DNA from: Oscheius sp. JU75
Lineage: Eukaryota > Nematoda > Chromadorea > Rhabditida > Rhabditidae
Direction of reading: 5' to 3'
DNA: 64,000 nt
Assembly: GCA_037178855.1 (NCBI GenBank)
Contig: JASJZC010000005.1
Span: forward strand, 62,001-126,000
The notes below the pieces were generated by a model. The model saw only the letters and a program-made list of their open reading frames with translations, had not been told where the DNA came from and did no database searches. Position numbers and translations under genes: made by a program. Positions 57,452 through 64,000 of the stretch are shown here, piece after piece; position 1 is the first letter of the stretch; the number at the start of each line of letters is the position of its first letter.

Positions 57452-60400
57452 ATGAAGAAGCTTTCAATATGGATTTCAATATTTATTTTCATTTTTTGCC
57501 TGAGTAAGTCCAGTCTGTTCGTAAGAGAAATTATACCAGTCCGTCCTAAAGATTTGCTTGCACAAACAGCCAAACAATGACAGCTGGCCCATCATTGCGA
57601 TTAGCAGGGTGTTCCGAACTGAGAAACTGCTGCAAATCTGCGACTACTATCATGTTAAAGTCAAGTTTTCAGCTCTGAGCACAACCGAAGCGTCGGACTT
57701 GCCCAAACCGTCGTCTTTTCTAACAGAGGAGGACTTCCTTCGACCGCTTGATGGTGAGTGGTTCATGGAAATTTTCTACTTCAAAAACTGACTTGGCATA
57801 GTCAGATGAGAGTGATTGTCCAGAATTGCCAGGAAAACTTTTGATCCCAGTACCGTTAGTGTGAGCTGTCCGAAAGCACAACAATCAAAATGCGGTTCTA
57901 TTTCGACCACCCCATCGACTTAAAACTGTGCCCGATGGTCCTTCAATTTAGTTCTAAACCTACTGTCCTTCTGTTTGTCTTCAGTTTGCATTGGCGGCTG
58001 CGCCACTTTGTAGTAACAAAAGACTCCTAATGGCTTCAATGTGGCAAAATCGAAGTTCTAGAGCGCATCCAAAGTTGAATTGCCACCTCCTATCGGCAAT
58101 AACATTTTCTGGACCACACAATTTCTTGACATGCTTGCCAACTTTTTGCTCGTGAACACGAACGGACAGACAGACATCATTGCTTTAGTAGTAGAGAGAT
58201 GCTCAAAAGCATGCGTCTGTTTGTCTGTTTGAAGCTTTAATTGCCAATTTGTCAGTTACTTTGCTACAGAAATTGTTGTTTGCAGGTCAAGAAATGAGAG
58301 TGAAAGGATTAGAACAGATGACAGAAGGGAATAGAAACAGAGCATAGTTTAAAAGTATCAGAGGTTATAATTGTTCCTTAAGCCTACAATTAGCCATGTT
58401 CTGCAAAGTTTTACCCCTTATCAAATCCTACAATTTGGTATAGGCTAGCTGTGGAGGAAGCTTGTCTTGGCAGGCAATAGCAGTGATCGGAAAGGTGCGG
58501 ACGGTCTCCCTTAGGGCGAGCAAAGTAGAACAATTTAACGCAGCCAGCTTTGACATGAGAGTTTGCTGACTTTTGCATTCAGCTTTGAGGTCCAGCGGAT
58601 AATCTATATTTTCGAGCTAGGATGCTTGCTGGGCTCGTCTACCAGATGTTCAAAGAACAAAACGCGTTGTCATTCCAGCGCCAAAGTCGACAAGAGTGAC
58701 CACTTGTCTCACACACAGGTGTCCATATCATTGCCGCTTTTCGAGAGCCCTCACAGTCGTCCGGTCCGCCGCTTCCTCCTTGTCGCAGCTTAAACCGGAA
58801 AACCGGCACTTTTGGTCGTTTGCAGACGCGGGCTCTCTCGGCATAGCGCAGCTGAGACAAATGTTGCGCGAAAAAAACATGGAAATATTTTCAGATGATG
58901 CCACTGTTCTCTCCGAGACCGACTTTGAAAATGGCGCCAATTTGGGGAATGATAGCTCGACGGCCTCGGTAGTCCTGTCCCATCAGCAGTGGAGCAGAGG
59001 AGATATTCGAGGAAAGGCTGCCTGGAGATTGGTACTTTTTTCGACGTTGTCTTCCGGTCCCCATTTCCCGTCTACTGCTGCGCATCCCTATGAGCCGATT
59101 TGCTTTATTTTGAACGGTGGCGCACAAAAACGATATCTAAATAGAACTGGTTTGTTGTGGGATCTGATATCTGGGAGAGAGAGAGGGAAAGTTGAGCCTT
59201 TGTTCTGATAACAAAAGTTGACAACAACAAGAAAGGAGTAATAACAGTAGAGGAACAGAGACACAGAGATACAGAAAACAGATAAAAAACTGGTTTCCAA
59301 ATAGGATTCCTTTCGCTACTCTCGTCTTTTTTTTATGAACTAAACATGTCCGACCTGTACGTAATCCCAGTCTGCCGAGAGTCTATCCCCACCAGCGGTT
59401 ATTGCATAACCAACTGGTTTCATAGGTACCGGTCCCCCTATGCCAATGATACCTGTACAGTTGAGGGAATATTTTTGCAGAAGACAAAAAGGAACGGGAC
59501 AAGACGAAACGGAGTTATCAGTGGAGTCAAGAAGTGGCCGAATGGGAGAATACCCTACGTGATCAGTTCACAGTATAATGAGAGGGAGAGGGCTGTTTTG
59601 GCAAGGAGTTTTCAGGTAGACTTCTGGGAAACCCGAAATTAATAAAAGGTTCAGGAATATCACAGAAGGACTTGCATTAGGTTTGAGGCGAGAACAGCTT
59701 TTGACAGCGACTATCTGTATATTGGAAAGATTGACGGGTGAGCGGGCAGAGGAACAGAGAGACAGAGAAACAGAGAGACAGAGAGGTAAAGTGACAGAGG
59801 GACAGATGAGACAGAGAGACAGATAAGGCAAATTGACAGAGACACAGAGAGTAAATATCCTGAGTGCAGATGCTATTCCGACGTTGGCAGAGCCGGTGGT
59901 CGTCAAGAACTTTCCCTAGACGATGGATGCATGCAGGTGATGCTTTCCAGTCTGTTTAAACTATATTCTTCTAGTATGATACTGCAATCCATGAATTAAT
60001 GCATTCCGTCGGTTTCTACCATGAACACGAGAGATGGGATCGTGACCAACACATCAGTGTCCTGTGGCACAACATCGACAGAGGTTTCTCTCTTTCTGTA
60101 AGATCAGTCTTAGCCACCAGATTCAGAAGCCTATGACCAGTTTGGGAAGGTTGATCTTTCCGAAAGCAGCTACTACGGCCAGGCTTATGACTACTACTCG
60201 ATTATGCACTACGACAGCCTGGCATTTTCGAAGAATGGGTTTGAGACGATGATAGCCAAGAGACCAGAAATGACTTCGGTTATCGGGGCGGCCATTGACT
60301 TCAGCCCCGTGAGTTCACTTTTATGACTGTTGACGAACATCTAGGTCGATGTGCTCAAAATGAACCTGATGTATCAGTGTGGAGATCAGAGTGGACCACA

Positions 60401-60715
60401 GGCCGTTGTAGGCTCGAATCTGGGGGTCAAGCCAATAATTCTGCCACAGGCACAGACAGTTATCTCCAATCCATCACCGGTTGTCGTCGTCAACAATGTG
60501 GAAGATGGTGAGACAGAGACAGAGACAGAGATCTTTTGTTTTCAGATTGTCGCGACCGCACAAACCTCTGCTGGCGATGGCTTGACCGCTGTCGCTCCTT
60601 CTTCTTCGAGAAGATCATGAAGGAATTCTGTGCCCAGAGCTGCGGCTACTGTACACCCCGATCCGTCGTGGCCAAAACCCAGCCCGATTCTCTATCCTAC
60701 CTGACCCTCGGCTAA
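57452..60715 (+). CDS. Secreted astacin metalloprotease with ShKT domain (NAS type)
   Basis: A zinc endopeptidase secreted as a zymogen. Exon 1 (57452-57503) is a signal peptide (MKKLSIWISIFIFIFCL). Exons 57673-57753 and 58826-59031 encode the propeptide (TEASDLPKPSSFLTEEDF; QLRQMLREKNMEIFSDDA). Exon 59481-59615 crosses the activation site (KTKRNGTRRNGVISGVKKWP, then IPYVISSQYNERE). The catalytic helix is HELMHSVGFYHEHER (HExxHxxGxxHE, complete) and the Met-turn SIMHYDS. After a Pro/Val linker comes a six-Cys ShKT domain (DCRDRTNLCW, CRSFFFEKIMKEFC, CGYC). It ends LTLG at TAA 60713-60715. All phases fit. Length is about 400 residues. The large intron 57754-58825 contains a dispersed repeat. 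Convergent with calcineurin A. Confidence 0.88.
58120..58265 (-). repeat. Dispersed ATGGCAAGTC-core repeat, copy 5
   Basis: On the minus strand it reads CTACTACTAAAGCAATGATG, TGTCTGTCTGTCC, CACGAGCAAAAAGTTGGCAA and CATGTCAAG, closely matching copy 1 at 1590-1722. It lies in an astacin intron. Confidence 0.65.
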
Positions 60716-60757
60716 CTTACAAGCCAGCTTCCACCCCCCGGATGACAAAGTACTGGT

Positions 60758-60763
60758 AATAAA
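60758..60763 (+). terminator. Polyadenylation signal of the astacin gene
   Basis: AATAAA, 43 bp after the stop codon. Confidence 0.55.
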
Positions 60764-61251
60764 TATTCACAGTAATATTCTTTATGATCACTTTACAAAC
60801 ACGGGAAAAAGGTTTTGTGTGTGCGGGTGAAGGGAAGAGATAACAAGTAGAAAGAGATAAATTTATATATATATTCAATAGATGAAAAGGGAAGAAAATC
60901 GTCGTCTTTCGATTAGAATCAGAGAGAGAGAGAGAGAAAAGTAGTGTTTTGTGCTTGTGCTTGTTTTGAAGACATGGAACTTTCGGCGCGCGCTCAAATT
61001 TATAAAGTCAAAATGGAAAATGGCTATATTCTGAAGAATAAAACTTGGGAAGATTGAATCTCTAGCTGCTGAAGGAGTGAGAGAGAGACGAGAGGACACC
61101 GGAACGAGCAAAAAGTCTGAAGAGGGGGATGGCTGCTTCCGTTTCATAGAGATAAGCTGGGATGAGCGAAAGATAAATAATATTATATGTATATTAAGGG
61201 GGAGGGGAAGGGGAAAGATGTAGAGAAAGGAATATTGTAAGGAAATGAACA
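60764..61251. other. Convergent intergenic region and 3' UTRs
   Basis: AT-rich, holding the 3' ends of the convergent astacin and calcineurin genes. Contains an AG dinucleotide run near 60921-60940 and no coding exon. Confidence 0.5.
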
Positions 61252-63380
61252 CTAGGGACCGTTGCGTCGCGGCTGAGGTGACGAAGATGGCGATTGACCA
61301 GGCGGCGTGGCCATCGTGGGAGGCATACGCTCGTTCATCTGATCCAGACGCTTTGCCTCTTCGAAGGATTGAATCTTGTGGCCGGCTTGAAAGCCTCCCA
61401 GAGCTGAAAATCGGTAGTATGCTATGTAAGTGAGACATTTTAATCATTTTTCCGTTCGTTCCTGGTATACTGACACATTTGTAAGACTTTCTTTCATCTT
61501 GTAAAGCGATCGTAAAGCGATTGACTAACTCTATGATGGGGCTGACTAACAGTTTCAGTATCTCAGGGAAGTCAGCGTCGCCTTTGCCCCCATGGAAACA
61601 ATCGGTTAGCGCTCCGACTACAAATCAAAAGAGACTTGGGTTCGACTCTGCAACCTTGGAGAGCATCGTGAACCCGAAGAATGCAGTCTGATCCCGCACC
61701 AAAAATCTATGAGTGCGGTAGTACAGCATTGACCATCCCATATAAAAGCGAAATAACTTCACGATATCTTCAACTTACACTCGGCCAGTGCCTTGCTGCC
61801 TCCCGACAAGACGCCTGGCGGCAATTTTCCACCCGGATTGAGACCTTTGAGCTCGATAACTGTCTCGCTTTCGTGCCTAGGAAAACATAGTGGTTTCTGC
61901 TGTTTTTGTAGCCACAAAATAAGCAAAAACACTCAATTCTTATTAGCTCTCAAGACACTCAACTCTCAAGTCAGGACACTTGATCTTGTTTTTAATAAGT
62001 TATGCGTATACCTTCCCGGACGCCTTTCTTGCCTTCCTGTAGAGTTCCTACAGGCAGATTTCCAGTCGGGGTCAAGCCTTTGAGCGCCAGCACTGTCTCG
62101 CTCTCCTCTCTGGAACATTTGTTAGTAGGAAAAAGATCATCAAAGGTGAGGGGACAAATGTTGCTGTAAGAGCACGAAAAAACTGTTAACAGAGGCAAAA
62201 AGAACGGGGATAATGGTACCTGAGGACGGAGAAGGCACGGGCCATTTTGCCGATGGCTCGAATCTTATGGCGTATGACCTCTTTTCGCGCCGACGGCACA
62301 CCACCTGAAAACGGAAAGGAATTGGTGAAGAGCCTGTGTGGGAAGCCAGGAAGGGACCGGTGGCAAGCGGAGTGATAAAAGCACACTTCAAACTTAGGAT
62401 AAAGAGAAAGAGAAAGAATAGAGAAGGTGGAGAAGGGAACGGTTTTTTAGTGGCTTTTTTTGTCAACAGTAGTCAGCTTTGTAGTCTGCCTCTAAAGAAT
62501 AGCGACACCAAGCCAAAAAAAGGCAGGTCCGGGGTTAAATCCTGATCCCACGGCACTGCGCTATAGGTGCAAGCTGCCGCGGCAATTTTGTTTGGCCTAT
62601 GTTTAGTCATAGCGCCGGGAAAACCATAACTTTACAACTGGAGCCTGAAAAGAATGACTTCGAAGATTGATCACAGTTTTTTGGTCCTAAGAGGTTCCCC
62701 ACTTCTCCTCCTTCGAAAAGGCAAAAAGAACAGAAGATTGCTCGAACACACTGCCACCACCGAAACCCTCCCGCCATAAATGAAAGCCAGGTAGCACAAA
62801 AAATGACTAAGAAATTATGACCGAATATATATAGAGAGAAAAGTGTAAACGATCCGACATTAGAACAGAAAACAAGACAAACAGCGCTTGATTTTTTTTA
62901 TTTTTCGCCTCATGGTGTTTTTGCCTGGACAACGAGACGAACACCACGTAAAAGAGCCAGCGGTCTCAAGTTCAAGCAGCACAACGGCGAAAAGTGTTAG
63001 AGCACAGCCTCCCTATGGCTGGCGGATAGCTCTGCCACATTGAGTAGGGGGTCATCTGTGGTTCAGACCAATAGTAAGGTCTCTCTGTTTCTCTGTCTTT
63101 ATGTCTCTATGCCTCGTTGTCTTTCCGTCTCTCTGTCTCTCTGTCTGTTCAAAAAAGATGAATTTCCACCACAGAATCTCCCAGCTCGTGCTCTGCTTGC
63201 AAAGTAAGCCCACACGCGTGCATGAAAAGTGTGCAAAGTGTGTTAGCAGTGCATTAAAGAGAGGCGAGACCGAGAAAAACGAGTAGAGAAATTAAAAAGC
63301 AGAGAACACAAAGTGTTAAAGCGAAGGACGAAAGACAGAAGGCTCAAGCGAGATTTGAAGTCTGAACTTACCCTCGCCGC
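61252..63380 (-). CDS. Calcineurin A (Ca2+/calmodulin-dependent Ser/Thr phosphatase), C-terminal exons
   Basis: The regulatory C-terminus of the PP2B catalytic subunit; the phosphatase domain lies off the right edge. Exons: 62220-62304 encodes the calmodulin-binding helix ([24 protein letters not shown]). Then come two alternative 98-nt exons: a (62012-62109; [20 protein letters not shown]) and b (61779-61876; [20 protein letters not shown]). The last exon, 61252-61403, encodes [20 protein letters not shown] and NERMP, the autoinhibitory segment (canonical ITSFEEAKGLDRINERMPP), and a Pro/Ser tail ending RRNGP at TAG. Both 98-nt exons have the same phases, so only one can be used per mRNA. A possible 9-nt exon is at 63372-63380. 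Nematodes usually have one calcineurin A gene (tax-6 in C. elegans); orthology is likely but not provable here. Confidence 0.88.
61600..61680 (+). repeat. tRNA-derived SINE-like element, family 2, copy 2
   Basis: ATCGGTTAGCGCTCC, GACTACAAATC, TTGGGTTCGACTCTGC and GAGCATCGTGAACCC parallel the element at 27295. It lies in the calcineurin intron between exon b and the last exon. Confidence 0.55.
61779..61876 (-). other. Calcineurin A alternative exon b (98 nt)
   Basis: Acceptor CCTAG, donor GTAAGT. It encodes [18 protein letters not shown] and [15 protein letters not shown], closer at its end to the usual LPSGVLSGG of calcineurin A. Enters with one base of a codon and leaves with one, as exon a does. 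Confidence 0.8.
62012..62109 (-). other. Calcineurin A alternative exon a (98 nt)
   Basis: Acceptor TTCCAG, donor GTATAC. It encodes [18 protein letters not shown] and [16 protein letters not shown]; the first half is closer to canonical calcineurin A ([17 protein letters not shown]). Confidence 0.8.
62305..63371. other. Calcineurin A intron
   Basis: About 1 kb. Contains tRNA-like fragments (GGTCCGGGGTTAAATCC near 62525; TGGCTGGCGGATAGCTC near 63015) and a TCTCTGTC tract at 63080-63150. No exon seen. Confidence 0.45.
63372..63380 (-). other. Possible 9-nt microexon of calcineurin A
   Basis: GCGGCGAGG bounded by TGTGCAG and GTAAGT. Nine bases keep the frame and would add residues before [10 protein letters not shown], where calcineurin A has a variable Gly/Ala-rich stretch. 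The short length makes chance a real alternative. Confidence 0.35.
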
Positions 63381-63383
63381 CTG

Positions 63384-64000
63384 CACATGAAAAATGTGAA
63401 ATTAGACATGAGTGAACAGCTCTTCTAACAATTTTTTTCTACTATTTTAACAACAATCGCGCGACTTCCAACTGTATAAGACTGCTCAATTTTCGAATAT
63501 TGTGATGCTTACTGTCTCTCATTCGCCCCTCAAAATTACTGATCGAATCAAGCAAAAGCTGGGCCAAAGGAGACAATAGAGAAGGTCCAACATTCGAATA
63601 CTAGCAGAAATAGAGAGCTTTCATCATTCAGAAGCTACGGCAATGACTTGGAGTTCGAGAAATTCTGATTGTAAGAATCCCGGGCTAAGTAAGTGATTGC
63701 GTACATGTGGAAGACTCGAAAAAAATCGTCTTCAACCAGAAGTATGCATATACGCAATTGCGTATCCACTTAATTAACTTGAGATCCGATTAAGGCTTTT
63801 GTGGTTCAGTGACCAAAAACTCTCGAACTCTAAGCCACAGCCATGTTTGTTACGCGTAAGGCCATTCCTTGCATTTTTTTGCCTTATCAATTTTTCATAC
63901 AGCTCAGCTCTCTTAAATGCTGCGTCGTGCCAAATTTAAGATTCTCCAAAAAGTTCAGGGTCGAAATAGAAATCTCATCCAGCACACAACGGATCATTTC
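63384..64000. other. Non-coding to the right edge
   Basis: No exon of the calcineurin phosphatase domain was found here, so this is probably one large intron. Confidence 0.45.

Noticed and set aside
57558-57791. 77-codon frame HKQPNNDSWPIIAISRVF in the astacin region
   Set aside because: Only its last third matches the spliced astacin propeptide; the rest is intron, because the TTTTCAG acceptor at 57672 fits the signal-peptide exon in phase.
58696-58825. Upstream extension of astacin propeptide exon 3
   Set aside because: It is open but cannot be joined in phase to exon 2, whereas the TTTGCAG acceptor at 58825 can.
59346-59480. MSDLYVIPVCRES as astacin start
   Set aside because: It would lack a signal peptide and propeptide; the upstream spliced exons supply both.
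60875-61447. 190-codon minus frame over the calcineurin last exon
   Set aside because: Wrong frame. The correct frame there gives the conserved [15 protein letters not shown] segment.

Overview
The window is a piece of nuclear genome from a nematode, most likely a free-living or necromenic rhabditid; I cannot name the species. The evidence is the gene content (serpentine receptors, C-type lectins with tandem lectin-like domains, a ShKT-tailed astacin, a CHK kinase-like gene, a half ABC transporter of the HAF type), compact genes with many 36-50 nt GT-AG introns, and intestinal GATA sites upstream of secreted and detoxification genes. All gene models were spliced by eye from the raw sequence. 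Conserved motifs and matching intron phases support most of them, but first exons are often uncertain.

Layout, left to right. 1-691: 5' part of a Cys-loop ligand-gated channel (-). 1092-2703 (+) and 4158-5683 (-): two paralogous 7TM receptors with shared intron phases, flanking a receptor-like remnant. 6283-8743 (-): tachykinin-type neuropeptide receptor. 8.7-12.4 kb: non-coding, with a tRNA-Tyr-like gene whose 3' end is broken. 12483-14075 (-): divergent forkhead factor. 14477-15467 (-): secreted Ala/Pro-rich protein. 15870-18148 (-): CYP2-type P450. 20081-23425: two head-to-head C-type lectin genes on a large palindrome, followed by relics of P450 and lectin exons. 26172-28101 (+): very divergent G-protein alpha. 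28404-30052 (+): CHK kinase-like protein. 30148-33619 (-): ABCB9/HAF-like half transporter. 34.4-36.1 kb: two lectin pseudogenes. 36422-46790 (-): a large gene with a disordered Tyr-rich N-terminus, a PH domain and a complete actin-like domain in one reading frame. 48518-49995 (-): rhodopsin-type peptide receptor. 54-56 kb: decayed hAT transposon. 57452-60715 (+): astacin protease. 61252-63380+ (-): 3' part of calcineurin A, with two duplicated 98-nt exons that look mutually exclusive.

No operon is obvious. Receptors for peptides, transmitters and other ligands dominate the left and 48-50 kb parts. A secreted/detoxification block (P450, lectins, CHK kinase-like) fills 15-36 kb. Non-coding DNA and introns carry several repeat layers: about 45 short (GAGACAGA)n / (TCTCTGTC)n tracts, two tRNA-derived SINE-like families, a dispersed repeat with an ATGGCAAGTC core, and hAT remains. 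The items most worth a second look are the PH-actin fusion, the calcineurin exon pair, the lectin/P450 palindrome and the composite divergent tRNA-like elements.
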